From Chloranthus sessilifolius (lineage: Eukaryota > Streptophyta > Magnoliopsida > Chloranthales > Chloranthaceae), in contig CM037590.1 in NCBI GenBank assembly GCA_021018995.1, positions 86,460,097 to 86,524,096 on the forward strand: DNA of 64,000 nt, given 5' to 3'. Made by a program: the position numbers and the translations under genes. The notes below the pieces were generated by a model, which worked only from the letters and a program-made list of their open reading frames with translations, did not search any database and had not been told where the DNA came from. Shown here one piece after another: positions 1 through 11,152 of the stretch (within the stretch, counting starts at the first letter, position 1; every line of letters begins with the position of its first letter).

Positions 1-1695
1 TTCAATACCCCTATGCTAATTTTTGAGGCCATGGCCGACATCAGTGTTAAGATGAAGGAGCAGAAAATAGTTGGAATACCATTTGGTAGGCTGATCACAG
101 CCCTACTAAGAGCCAAGTTTGAGATTGATGAGCAAGAACCATTTGAGATTGTCTCCCCTCACGCTTTTGGGAAAAGGGCTTGGACTACAAGCCAAACCAT
201 GTTGAATAGAATGAGGGAAGAGGTTGAGCCAGTCCAAGAACCTGCTATACACAGCCCTGCTTGCCATTGAACTGTTTTACGGACCACGAGGTGACCTGAC
301 TCTTTGCACCTATTTCACTTACAGCTGACATTGCACAAGCTGTCATTACTGAGGTGACCAGCTCTTCAGCTGCACCCATTGTTGAAGAGGCCATCATCTT
401 ACCCACTTCACCTAGCACAACTCCTGTCCCTTCACCCACTCTAGCAGTTCCATCACTCATAACCACCATAATCCCAATTCCCGACTCTCCCTCTACACCA
501 ACCACTCCAACCATACTTACACCACCAATTCCACCCAACAATGTCCAAGACATGGCCACAGATTTTGTTGAACACTCTCCTAGCACCCCCCTTCTCCAAA
601 GTTTCTTAGGTTCACCTGCCCATTCAATTCATACACCTGAAGTAACTCATACCCCTGAACCTGAGATATTCACTACAGAGGCCTATTCATCATTGATGGG
701 ATCTATTTTAGAGAATATTGGGCTGGAATCTGTACCTATACCTGACCCTCCTCATTTCACCCATTTGGCTACTTCCCCCCTTTACAGCCATTTCACCCAT
801 TGCCCCTCAACCATCTACATCAATTTTACCAGCCCCTACTCTGCATACCACACCCACACCTGAATCAATTAGCTAAATCTTTACCTTTCTCCAATCCATC
901 CAGACCCAACTACAGATCAACACAGACAATCAGTCTGTGATAAATTCCCTTCTCCAAACCTTAGCCTCCATATCCCAAACACCCACTTTAGCCACTGTAC
1001 TTTCTGTTTCTGACCAAGCAACCCAAACAGATCCAGAGGTAAAAATTTTATATTCACCCATCCCCACTATGTCTGACCATGCTACCCAATTCGAACCTGA
1101 GGCAATACCTTTGGATACACCTACACCTACCCTTAATGTCTCTGCTCAAGCCACCCAAATTGACCCTGAATTAGTGCTTGTAGATTCATCTTCCCCTTCC
1201 CCCACTGCTGGAATACATTTGGTCCCCTACCACTCCATTCCCATCCCACATTTTGCCACTCTTAAAAGGGCCATGGAAGATAACCCTTACATTTTTCGCA
1301 ATGTCCTTAAGGGGATTGCCGATTTCCACACTTACATCAAAACCCCTTATTAAGACCAGATTCAGAAACTGGAGCTGTTTATGAAATTTGAGAGAGAGAA
1401 GATGCAGGACCTGTTGGGCCAAACTTTTCAGATGGTTAGGAGTGAACAACACAAGGTCACCATGTTGCAAGCACAACTTGAACAGGAAAAATTGAGGGCT
1501 ACTAGACTTGAGAAATATATTGGCCTCACCAAAAAGATAAAATCTGAGGAATACACCGAGCTGCAAGCCACAATCCAGGAGAAGGCTAAATCGAGTTCAG
1601 ACTCCAATACTGACTCAAGTTCTGACTCTAACAGTGATTCCAGTTTTAATCCAATTGAACCAACTTATGATACTGATTTTGACCCCAGTTATTAG
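1..1695 (+). pseudogene. E1 ORF3, the extra Athila ORF downstream of pol (partial, broken)
   Basis: The visible part starts inside the globular N-terminal domain; the stretch around codons FEAMADIS matches E6 and E2. A long Pro/Thr/Ser-rich region follows (354-1350). It contains a short conserved helix, AYSSLMGSILENIG, at about 684-725 and repeats of the type DQATQTDPEV at about 1012-1190. Next come a coiled coil rich in Glu, Lys and Leu (about 1381-1590) and a Ser/Asp tail ending EPTYDTDFDPSY. The position is that of the env-like or ATHILA ORF of this lineage. No signal peptide or convincing membrane segment is visible, so an envelope role is not supported here. The function is unknown. The gene is a fossil with a few breaks. 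Confidence 0.8.
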
Positions 1696-3459
1696 AATAC
1701 ATTGTACATGTTTTTTTTGTGGATCTGTAATATGTAATTCCTATTTTCTGTTAACTTTTGTTAATTTGTAATTACTGTGCATTTCTTTTCTTTCTTCTCT
1801 GCCATTATGATTTCTGTTTGTTATTTTTCTTTTCTCTTTGCTTATGCACTTTTGACCAGTGAGGACCCTACTCATCATCGGTTTGGGGGTGTGGCAGAAT
1901 AGCCAACAGTTTAGTTAAAATCAGTGCAGCATATGATTACAGCAGAATTTTTTAAAAATTTCACTCCTGTTGTTTTGAAAAATGAGGAAGTTAAAACTTT
2001 TTAAAACTGATTTTTAGTGTAATTCCAATACTTTCATGAAGTGAATGTCAGAAAAATTTTCAAAATAAAATTGATGTTTTAGTAAACCGAAAAAAAGAGA
2101 AAATAGTGATGATATACCTCAGGAATTTGATAGAAAACTACACCCAGTGAGACTTGGGCCTGAAATGTATTCTTTGGAGATATGAATTGGCAATTTTTTC
2201 TGCTCTAGGGACTGTTTGAACCTGTTGACTATCACTAGAAGTTACACATATTCAAATTGAAATAACTTGACATCAATCATGATATTAAGGACATGATGTA
2301 AAACCTCCTTTTGAACAGTTTGAACTTCAAAAAGCCCCACCTTTTGAAACTGCCTTTGATACACACTAGTTGAGCTTTATAAATCCAAGATTTCTTTGAA
2401 ACCTCATCAACCAACCTAATCAACCTCATTTGGTCTAACCCTCGCTCTGAGAATTTAGAAGGAAAAGGAAAGGAAGCTGAAGAAAGGAGAGTTGGGTAAC
2501 ATTTTGTTAAAAGAAGAAGAAAAATAATTGAAGGCAATGATGTATCAATAAAAGAAATGTGGCATTCCAGTCAATGTTGCTTTGAAAAGGAAAAAAAAAA
2601 AAAAAGAAAGAAAAAGGTCAGAAAAGGTCATTTCATTGGAAATTTGAAAAAAGAAAGAGAAAAAGATGGCCACTTTGGCTCTGAAAATTCAAAGAAGAAG
2701 ATGAAATTGTGCTGAAATGAAGGTGTGCCTACCACCTCCTGACCTTGACTGACTTCTCAATTTTGAACTCCATTCCACCTCTTTATTCTTGATAAGTTTC
2801 ACCCATAAGCCACATTACAACCCAAGTTAAAGTCCTTATTGATCAATGATGGATTGAGCTGTCACATGGAGATAAGGATTTGTGTAATCTATGGTGAAAA
2901 GAGCAGTAAATTCAAAACTGAAAAGCAATGCCTATGCTCTTGCTTAAAGTCCTATTTGAGGACTGTAACTGCTCTTGAGCTGTGTGAAATAGTACAACCC
3001 TCCTACTTGCATGATGATTGAAAACCCTGGTGAGAGTTGAGTTTGAATTCAAATTATTTGGGGTAACATCAAAACTGAAGTTTCAAATAGAAGGCAAGCT
3101 TTTCATTAATCTTTCTTGTAAAAACTTTTTGACACAAACTAAGTGAATGGTAAAAGGAATTACAGCAGAATTTTAGTTTTAAACTGATGTTTTCTTGAAG
3201 ATCTTTTCTGGCTTGGTGATGCGGTGTGAATAACTTTGTTTGGATAAAAGTGCTTTATGAGCGCATTGATATTAACTAATTTATTGGAGAAGTTTGTGTA
3301 CCTTCATTGAAAACCCTCAGGATACTTCACTCCACTAGGGATCACCTAGGGGTTTAAAAGGCTTGTTGCATATACTAAATGCAACTGTGTTCCCTACAAA
3401 AGTGGCTTTTTCATTCTGTTTTTTTTAATTTTGTCTTTGCTCAGGGACTAGCAAAGCTT
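1696..3459 (+). other. E1 non-coding tail between ORF3 and the polypurine tract
   Basis: About 1.76 kb without a convincing gene. It holds a pyrimidine-rich stretch (about 1780-1840), a small hairpin with a second polypurine-tract-like sequence (1857-1894), an A-rich run near 2588-2606, and a stretch near 2895-2990 that recurs in E6 (63905-64000), E2 (about 9725-9800, reversed) and E4 (about 31640-31720, reversed). It ends in a set of small hairpins just before the polypurine tract. Such long tails are usual in Athila; the conserved parts suggest RNA-level or replication signals. Confidence 0.7.
1857..1894 (+). promoter_or_regulatory. E1 internal polypurine-tract-like site with upstream hairpin
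   Basis: The sequence CAGTGAGGAC is followed within 10 nt by GGTTTGGGGGTGTGG. The purine tract and the TGTG after it match the true tract plus LTR start at 3461-3475. The hairpin is degenerate in this copy but clear in E6, E4 and E5. Confidence 0.6.
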
Positions 3460-3472
3460 AGGTTTGGGGGTG
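3335..3472 (+). promoter_or_regulatory. E1 3' hairpin set and polypurine tract
   Basis: Three stem-loops precede the tract. H0 is CTAGG-GATCA-CCTAG (3335-3349). H1 is GTTGCAT with a 7-nt loop and ATGCAAC (3365-3385). H2 is CTTTGCT with an 8-nt loop and AGCAAAG (3435-3456). The tract AGGTTTGGGGGTG lies at 3460-3472, directly before the LTR. The tract would prime plus-strand DNA synthesis, as known for LTR elements. The hairpins recur in E2, E4 and E5. Confidence 0.75.
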
Positions 3473-3732
3473 TGTTGAGAACTATAAAATATCATTTTCC
3501 ACCCCTTAACCTGGGTTTTGATAGACCATTGAGAGAACTAAATAAGTGTTTTAAGTGTTTGTTTCACAGCTAACAATAAAGGCAGGTTTAACCATGAAAG
3601 CATCCTAAAAGTGCCAAAAAGATGATTATCCATGTTGATCCGAAGGAAGAAGGAGAAGGGACAACCTCACGAGCTGTCAAAATGCTAAACAAAAGAGGAC
3701 AAAGGCCTAGTTTTAACCTGGAAAGAGGTGTG

Positions 3733-4005
3733 GAGCTATTCGAATAGAAGAATGCATTACAGATTGCTTTTCGAAAAGAATCTGAACTTTTCGAAAAGAA
3801 TCAGAACTTTTCGAAAAGAACCTGAACTTTGCGAAAAGAACTCAAAGCTCCTGGCTTAGCTTTCGAAGAGCACCTGAACTCTTCGAAAGGATTTCTGACT
3901 TATTCGAAAAGATGAGAACTCCTTGCAAACAGCACCTGAACTATGCGAAAAGAGCTTCAGAAGTCACAGTACTTTGGAAAAAGTTCTCCAAACTGTGCGA
4001 AATGG
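3733..4005 (+). promoter_or_regulatory. E1 LTR array of TTCGAA palindromes
   Basis: Cores of the form TTTTCGAAAA or close variants have central C at 3741, 3772, 3792, 3812, 3832, 3864, 3884, 3905, a degenerate one near 3926, and 3946. The steps are 31, 20, 20, 20, 32, 20, 21, 21 and 20 bp, so they stay near whole helical turns. The array lies 370 bp or more upstream of the TATA box at 4360. Confidence 0.75.
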
Positions 4006-4359
4006 TATTCTGAAGATTCCTAGCATCTGCAAGGGTAATTCAGTAATCTCTGCATGCGCCCCAATGCATTTAAAAACCCAGGGACATTCTGAAAGATTTT
4101 GAGCACTAACCAAAGGCATATTCCACCCCATGTGAACACCCGAAGATGAAATAACCTGGCGGGAACTTCTAGAAGCTCTAACATATTTTTGAATTACATA
4201 ACAGAATTGATGCTTCTGTCATCTGATTGGCTGAACCAGATCAAGCAATTCTGATTGGCCAAAACAGATCTAGATCCTTGTGCTCGACTCTTATTGGTTG
4301 ATACAGATCTAACCAATTCTGATTGGTTGATACACATCTGAGCTAGACTTTGGGAAAAC

Positions 4360-4369
4360 TATAAATAGA
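4360..4369 (+). promoter_or_regulatory. E1 LTR TATA box
   Basis: TATAAATAGA, a near-consensus plant TATA box, lies about 890 bp into the LTR. It matches the same position in the E6 LTR (53183) and the E3 LTR (21077). Confidence 0.75.
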
Positions 4370-4802
4370 TGAACCATTTGCCCAATTTGGGCATCCAGAT
4401 TTTGAGTTTCATTTCTATTGCCTCATTTCCATTTCAGATAGCGTGTCTAAAATTTCTGTAATAGCCTAGCTTTTATTTGTAATTGAGAGCTGTGAGATAT
4501 CTCTGTACTTCACGTGAGAATTGTATTCAAGACTACAAATCCGAGAGCTGTTTAAGATGTGCTCTATAATTGTAATGGTGAATTTGAAAAGGTTGCTGTG
4601 AACAGTACGTTCTCAATCGGTTTCGTGTTAAGGGTTCCCTTTGATCTCCTTATTCATTAGATTCCTTTAGATTTACTGTTTTTAAAGCAATTTCCCTTAA
4701 TTCATCGCCCCTGTGAGAATCTGCATTTGTAAACCTGATTTCTCACAGCATTTGTAGTGGTGTTTTTGTTCTTAGTCGAGGATTCAGATTGAAGACTATT
4801 GG

Positions 4803-4834
4803 ATGATCTGTGTCCATTGAAGTGGACAGATCAT
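4803..4834 (+). promoter_or_regulatory. E1 leader hairpin (32 nt)
   Basis: ATGATCTGT pairs perfectly with ACAGATCAT, and the inner CCA pairs with TGG around a 6-nt loop. It lies about 430 nt downstream of the TATA box, so it would sit in the leader RNA. It recurs in E2, E3, E4 and E6. Confidence 0.7.
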
Positions 4835-5360
4835 AGCCATAAGTTCAACTCAATTCCAATCCTTGAGTAGGATTACTTTTTCTTGCATCTGTGCTGGTAG
4901 CCAAATGAAGAATTGGATAATATCTCATGTGATTTACATTCAGCCTCATTCTGCCATCAAGTACTAAATTGAAGTTAGATATTATTTTTCCATTCTTATT
5001 AAATTACACCAAATCTCCCCAACTCGGATCTGGATCATATAGTTTAATTTTTACTTTCATCATTTAGTTTATGTGACAAATTCAACCTCTCATCTTATGT
5101 GCTTTATAGATAGGATCAGAGGTCAGATCTGGTAACTCAGATATGAGGTTTATCTTAAATTTTAAATCAATTCCCTATGGACGATCTTTTACTCACTTAC
5201 ATTTAAAACTTGCTACAATTGGCCCTGATCTTGCAGGCTAATTAACTACTCTTTGTGCTGATATTTCTTTATTCTATTTAGTTTTCCAAATTCAGTATAA
5301 GGCATCATTTGCAAATCTATTTTCAAAACACAAATAAATCATGCACACTTAGAACCAACA

Positions 5361-6551
5361 ACAATGGGGTAGCAAAGGATATTATCATTTTTAGGGATAC
5401 TTTTTGGCTACTGTGCTCATAATGATGGCCTCTTTTTGGTGGTTCTTAAGCAGTCATGTATCTGTTGCCAACTTACCTTATCATGATAGACTAAGCGTCG
5501 AACTGTTGGACATATCCAGCATTGATGGACTTAGGAAGATGATCTCTGTCCATGGTGGCGAGGTGGATGGCGTATCACGGCAACATTTCTCGGATGACGT
5601 AAGGTCCCTCCCCGTTTGGTTCAAACTTCCCTCTTGGATCGGCAAGGAGGGTTGGGAAGATCTTCTTTAGTACAGTGTCTCCTACCTTTAGATCTTGACC
5701 GCGGACACATTTATTGTGAGCGCGTGCGATTCACCCCTGGTAAACTTGAGTATGACACAAGGCTAGGAGTCTTTTCCCGTCTAGTAGATTCAACTGTTCA
5801 AAGCGAGATTTCTCTCTCTCTGCTTTGGGTAAGCCTGATTCCATGAGGATTTGGAGCGAGGGTACTTCAACCTCTACCGGTAGGATGGCCTTGGCTCCAG
5901 ACACAAGGGAGAATGGGGTTGCCCCTATAGTGGTACGGATCGACATTCTATAGGACCATAAAGCAAATGGCAGCATTTCACTCTAATCTCGATAAGTGAC
6001 GACCATCTTCTCAAGGATGTGGACGACCGCCTTATTTACAGCCTCCACGGCTCCATGAGTTTGAGGCCGATAAGTTGACAAGCGATGGGGCTTAATCTTG
6101 TATTGCTCGCAGAAGGCTCAAATGTGCTTATTCACAAAGTTTGTGCCGTTGTCCATGATAATATCCTTGGGTACTCCAAACTGGTACACAATATTATTTT
6201 TGAAAAACCTCTCGATGTGACTGGCCGTGATGCTGGCATATGATGCTGCTTCTACCCACTAAGTAAAGTATTCGATGGCGACAAGTATGAATCGATGTCC
6301 ATTTGACGCTTTTGGATTAATCATTCTGACGACGTCAAGGCCCTAGGTAACAAATGGCCAAGGAGTGGTCTTGCAGTGAAGATCAATGGCAGGGGCGTGT
6401 ATCAGACTGGAGGATTCCTGACACTTGTAGCATTTCTGAACATGATTACAACAATCCGATTCAATAGTGGTCTAAAAGTATCCCTGTCGTAGAATTTTCT
6501 TGGCGAGCATGTGACCGCTGGCATGAGCTCCACATACTCCTTCGTGGATCT
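5361..6551 (-). mobile_element. D (first piece): Tat/Retand-like Ty3/gypsy integrase region
   Basis: Read on the minus strand, the piece shows an integrase. It has an HHCC zinc-binding region (HASGH and later C..C, about 6410-6525), a core with GLDVV, then DNGTNF and AVEAVNK as the D, D and E segments, and the C-terminal stretch LPFALWSYR (about 5940-5975). A GPY-like segment EGPYVIREML follows near 5600. These resemble Tat/Retand integrases, not the Athila copies around them. The piece ends at the E2 insertion; its upstream part resumes at 19795. It is an old fossil with several breaks. Confidence 0.85.
6547..6551. repeat. Target site duplication of E2, left copy
   Basis: GATCT here and at 19795-19799 flank E2 exactly, and the D reading continues across the pair. 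Confidence 0.9.
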
Positions 6552-9233
6552 TGCTGGACTACTTTCAGGTGTTTGAATGCTGATGTTTATTTAATTGATG
6601 AGATGGTAAAATCATAATACAAAGATGGAGTAAAATGGCTATGAAATTAGCAATCTAAAGTACACACAGCCTATAAGATATAGGGCAATTGTAGTAAGTT
6701 ATGATAAGTAAGAGTTTGTCCTATAGAGAAATTGATCTAAAACCCAAAATGGGCTATAGTAGTAGGCCTCTAGATCTGACTACAGATCTAACAATCCTAA
6801 AGAAAGGGAGTTGGGTGTGACAACTATACTAAATTACCTAGTAAATGAAAAGAAATAAAGTGCAGTCCTATCCTAAGAAAGGTTTATGAAGAAGGTGGTG
6901 ATGGTGTGTGTTAAAATAAAGATAAAAGGATGGCAAGCAAGTAGTTTAGGCTAAGGTTAATTTAGTTATGTAACACAGATTTTGGGTTGTTTCTGTAGCA
7001 AATCCTTACTGAAGTGCTATTAAAAACCTCAGCAAGGAAGAAAAATCTAACTTAACCCATGCCATTTAGACTGCTCTTAAGGCTATAATCTGTCCACTTA
7101 AATTGTCACAGACTATCCAATAGAGTTTGTCAAATCCCATTGATTGAATCAGAAAAGCTAACCTAATCGAAAGGAGTGGACTGATCATAAGGCTATAATC
7201 TGTCCACTTAAATGGTCATAGACTATCCAATAGATTTCCTTCAACCAATGAATTAAATCAGGCCATGAATACCATTACAGACACTATGGTTGCCAGGCTG
7301 CAAGCACCCCAGATCTGGCAGGCTTTCATAGGAGCAAACAGACCTTGAAAACCTGGTGGGAACCACAAGGTATATCAGGCTAAATGAGGATTTAGATTCA
7401 GCTGATCATTGCTACAAAGGTCTACAATGACTCAGCTCACAAGTTTGTAATCACTATAGAGAAGTCAGATCTAACATCTGATAGTGGTCAAGTAAAACAG
7501 AGGGGAGCCTGTTCCTGCAACAACTTCTCACTAGGCTACAAGCTCAAGTGCAGAGGAGAAGAATCCTTCTCAGATCTGTGACCAAGACCTGCCCTAGGGC
7601 TATAGTCAGTCCACTCAAATGGTCACATGCTATCAACAGAGACTGCCTTACCCACAGATAATGAGATGGAACATATAAACTGTTGCTGCCACCATTGTCC
7701 CATGGCTACAAGCTCAAGCTTCCATAGGCCTTTCAATCAGCTCAAATCCTAAATGCATGCTATAGCCTAAACAAAACTACGAGCAAATAGGAAAATAATA
7801 GATTAAATAAATATTTAAAGTATAAATTCTATTTATCTAAATTACCAACAATGCAATTTCTCAAGGCAACAGCCTTGTGTACAACAGCTCTTCACAAAAT
7901 CCAAATGTTTAACTGACCCATTATAAAACTAAATGAAACAACACCTAATTGCTTACCAAAGATTTGGCCAGCAAGTGCTGGGCTAAGAGAGAAGAAAAAA
8001 TGGAAAAAAAGTGATCAAACCCTAACCCTAACCCTAATTTGTTTGAGCACTCAGTCGACGTTGATAAATTCTAAGTTACAAGCATAGCTTATATACTTAG
8101 TCCTAATGTTGTGGCTTAGAGAAGAGTAAACCCTAATTTTTTTAGCATATGTGACACTGTTACAACCCTTAGATGTCTTTGGATGTATGCCTTGAGATGC
8201 GTGCCCTAGACCTGGGGAAATCCCCAAAAGGTCCTTGAGTTAAGATTGAGAAGTGGAGAGCCCGAGCTTCGTGAGGCTGGCTTATGAATATTAATTCTCT
8301 CGCGTGGGTTGCAGGGTACTCGCAAGGTACAATTTGGCTTCAAATGTTGCTTTCTCGCGTTGAAGGATTTAGACTTGTCGCATAGTTGCTTTTTGCTCTT
8401 TAGTTCCTTCGTGCAGCTTGCAGAGTCCTCACAAGGTAAGAATTATCTTGGAAGGTTGGTTCACTCGCACAGGTTGACTTTGCACTATTGCGTAGTTGCT
8501 CTGGCTTTGAATGCACTCACGCAAAAGGACTTGCAGTGCTTAGCTTGCTCGCGCAGTAGGGCTTCAGAATCTCCTGTCGCGAGGTACTCGCACAGATGCC
8601 TTCACATCTTGCTCGGTACAAGGTTAAACTTTTAGGCACGGGAGAGCTACGCGAGGGAAACTTCTGAGCATCTCTCTCCTCTATAGCTATGCGAGAACTT
8701 CACGAGGTGTATTTATGAAGGCTTGGCGCGTGACTACTTCGGGAGTTTCTTCACATGTTGATTGTAGCTGAAGTGCACGACTGCTGTGCGACAAGCTACT
8801 TTGTGATAATCCCTTCACTGAGTTGTGCGACTGCTTCTCGAGCTCTAGTGTGCTACATGTCTTAGTTACGCGAGGCAGCACCTCAACTATGCGAGATAGG
8901 TCATTTATTTCTCTGCTATTGTGCATATGCTTTTGTTGCAGCTTCCTCCACTCTCATCTATACTTCTTTCATTTGTTGGACTTTCTTGGTTCATTGTCAC
9001 ATACAAAATAGTCGCCATGGTGTGTACCACCATGGTGTTTCATCACTCTTTGGCCCAGCTGTCATTGTTTGCTTGAATTCTCCCTCTTCTTGGCACCAAA
9101 GGATGGACTTTGTGTTAAGCTGTATAATTTATTACTAACTATAAAATAAGCTAAACAAGAGTTATTAGTCAGCTTCAAGATCCAGCAAAGGCTAGGTTAA
9201 GAGGTGAAAAGTGGTACTTTTCAGTGAATAACA
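6552..9233 (-). repeat. E2 3' LTR (left)
   Basis: On the plus strand it starts TGCTGGACTA and ends GAATAACA. It matches 17191-19794. It holds TCGCGA-type palindromes (about 8250-8900), a TATA-like box on the minus strand (8087-8100), three CCCTAA units (8017-8037) and two copies of the 32-nt leader hairpin (7085-7116, 7195-7226), with a weaker third copy near 7600. Confidence 0.92.
8017..8037 (-). promoter_or_regulatory. Telo-box-like triplet repeat in the E2 3' LTR
   Basis: AAACCCTAACCCTAACCCTAA is present here and at 18669-18689 in the other LTR. In element sense it lies just downstream of the TATA box. Confidence 0.6.
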
Positions 9234-9346
9234 CACCCCCAAATATAATCATTGCTAGTCCCTGAGCAATGAAAAATTTAAGCAGCTACTCTAAGAATGT
9301 AAATGCCACTTTCGTAAGGATCACAGATGCATTTAGCACATGCATC
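9234..9346 (-). promoter_or_regulatory. E2 polypurine tract and 3' hairpins
   Basis: The tract reads ATTTGGGGGTG on the minus strand (9234-9244). H2 is CATTGCT/AGCAATG (9250-9271) and H1 is GATGCAT/ATGCATC (9326-9346). Both stems differ from E1 yet still pair fully. Confidence 0.75.
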
Positions 9347-10114
9347 AAGCCTTTTAAACCCTTAGGTAATCCCTAGTGGAGGACTCCTAAGGGTTTCCAG
9401 TGAAGGTACCCACAAACTTCTCAATGAAACAGTTAATAGAAGTGCAACACAGTGGTAAATCAGTTTGAAATAAATACAGTTCATTCCACCCTTGCTCTGT
9501 CAAAATTAAAGGAGTTCCAAAGTAGTGTATGCAAATAGTTTAACACCTCAGTCATGCATGCATGCTCAACACATCCAATCAGCTGACACCAAGAAAACAA
9601 TATGTGCAAAATAGTACTAGTTTACCAGTACATCAAAATTCAGGTTCAAACAATGCCCCCAATGATTTCAATCTTAGACCCAATGCTTATCAGCCTGTCT
9701 CTCACAATTGCATTTAAGGGTGTATTATTTCACAGAAGCTCAAGAGCAGTTACATACCCCAAATGGGTTTGCAAGAATGAGCATAGGCAGTGCTTCTAAT
9801 TTCTGACATCATAAAGTACTCTCACTATAGATTAGACATTCCCTCATCTTTACATGACAGTTTATTGGACTTTGGATCAACAAGGGCTTTTCATGGGTTG
9901 TAATGTGGCTTATTGGTATGGATTGTAAAGAATAAAAGGGCTATAGAGGGATTCAAAATTGTGAAATGAACACAGGTAGGAGATGATTCATGGCTTCACC
10001 TTCTTCATTTCAGCACAACCCCATCTTTGGCCAACGTCTTCTATTCTTTTCAACTTTTTCAATGAAATTCTTCTTTTGACTTCTGTTTCTTTTCTCTTCT
10101 CTTTTTATTTCTTG

Positions 10115-10149
<35 letters not shown>

Positions 10150-11152
10150 GATGGTTGCCACACATCTACAATGGCTACACTGTTCTTTACAGATTCCCTT
10201 CTCTCTTCTTCTCCTTTCACCAAATGTTAAACTTTACTCACCTATCCTCAACATCCTCACCTTTACCTTTTGAATTCTCAGAGTAAGGGTAGGGCTGAAT
10301 CAGGCTAAGAGGTTTAGGTTCAAGTACTTTGGTGTTTGTTGAAGAAAAATGGGTCTTTAAGGCTCAAAAAGTGTATGCACAAAAGTTTCACAAGTTTGAT
10401 TTTTTAGGCTTAAACTATCTAAATGAAGGCCTTGATCCTTTCCTTAGTGTCATGATTACTATCAAACAGCTTCAACTTGGGGTATCTAAATACCAGTGAA
10501 AAGGGCTTGACTCAATCAGTTCTTAGAACATAAAAAAGTTGCCAAGATACTCCTAAAAAAAAAAAAAATTACAGGCTCAAAGCTCACTGGGTATGGTCTT
10601 CAATTAAGCTCAAAGGGGTATGTTTTCACCTGTTTCTCTCCTTACTGGTTCACTAACTATTGTTTATAGAAAATTTCTTATTGTTCACCTCATAGAAGTA
10701 TTGATTTTCAAATGATTTTAGTATTAAAAAGGTCTGCATAGTATTTAAATTTTCTCACTTTCAACATTTCTTAGGTGAAGTTCATTTTATTTATTCCTTA
10801 GTTAAAACTGTTGCACTTAGGTTAACTATATCATTGGCAATCCTTGCCACACCCCCAAAACTATAAGGAGCAGTCCCCTCACTGATTCAAAGATGAAAAT
10901 GGCATGTATAGCAGGGGTCATACACAAAAGCAGACATAAATTAAAGTAAGTGAAAGCATTAAAGAAAGCACACACAAACAACTAAAATAAACTAAGCAGA
11001 TATAAAGATAGAAAGTAAAACATAACCAAAAGAAATTTCATTAATGCAACAAAATTTATACAATGTAAGGGAAAAGAACTACATAAAAAATAATGCAAAG
11101 ATATCCTAACTAACTACAGGTGCATATCTAAACATCCTAATTATCTGTTGGC
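9347..11152 (-). other. E2 non-coding tail
   Basis: No gene is visible. It holds the H0 equivalent at about 9365-9385, a stretch near 9725-9800 shared with E1, E4 and E6, a TA microsatellite (about 10119-10145), a pyrimidine-rich stretch on the plus strand (about 10050-10110), and an internal polypurine-tract-like site with its hairpin (10847-10884). Confidence 0.65.
10847..10884 (-). promoter_or_regulatory. E2 internal polypurine-tract-like site
   Basis: Minus strand: the hairpin CAGT-GAGGGG-ACTG, then after 10 nt the tract TTTTGGGGGTGTGG. It lies about 1.6 kb upstream of the true tract in element sense. Confidence 0.55.

Larger units (their letters stand above)
1..5360 (+). mobile_element. 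E1: 3' part of an Athila-type Ty3/gypsy element (5' part beyond the left edge)
   Basis: Seen: the order is the end of ORF3 (1-1695), a long non-coding tail (1696-3459), a polypurine tract (3460-3472) and a complete LTR (3473-5360). The stretch from base 1 onward aligns closely with 61190 onward in E6, so the two are copies of one family in the same orientation. LTR, gag and pol upstream of ORF3 lie outside the window. E1 is a fossil with a few breaks in ORF3. Its right end abuts D, so it is probably inserted in D, but the left junction is needed to prove that. Age cannot be read because only one LTR is present. Confidence 0.9.
3473..5360 (+). repeat. E1 3' LTR (about 1.89 kb)
   Basis: It starts TGTTGAGAAC and ends CCAACA. 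It aligns along its whole length with the E6 5' LTR (52236-54195). It contains a TTCGAA palindrome array (about 3739-3950), a TATA box TATAAATAGA (4360-4369) and a 32-nt hairpin downstream of it (4803-4834). ACAAT follows the LTR, which would be one half of a target duplication. Confidence 0.9.

Noticed and set aside
8017-8037. Possible telomere or interstitial telomere block
   Set aside because: Only three units, present at the same place in both E2 LTRs, so it is part of the element.
10119-10145. TA microsatellite (also 48508-48535)
   Set aside because: Ordinary simple repeat inside element tails; no special role is visible.
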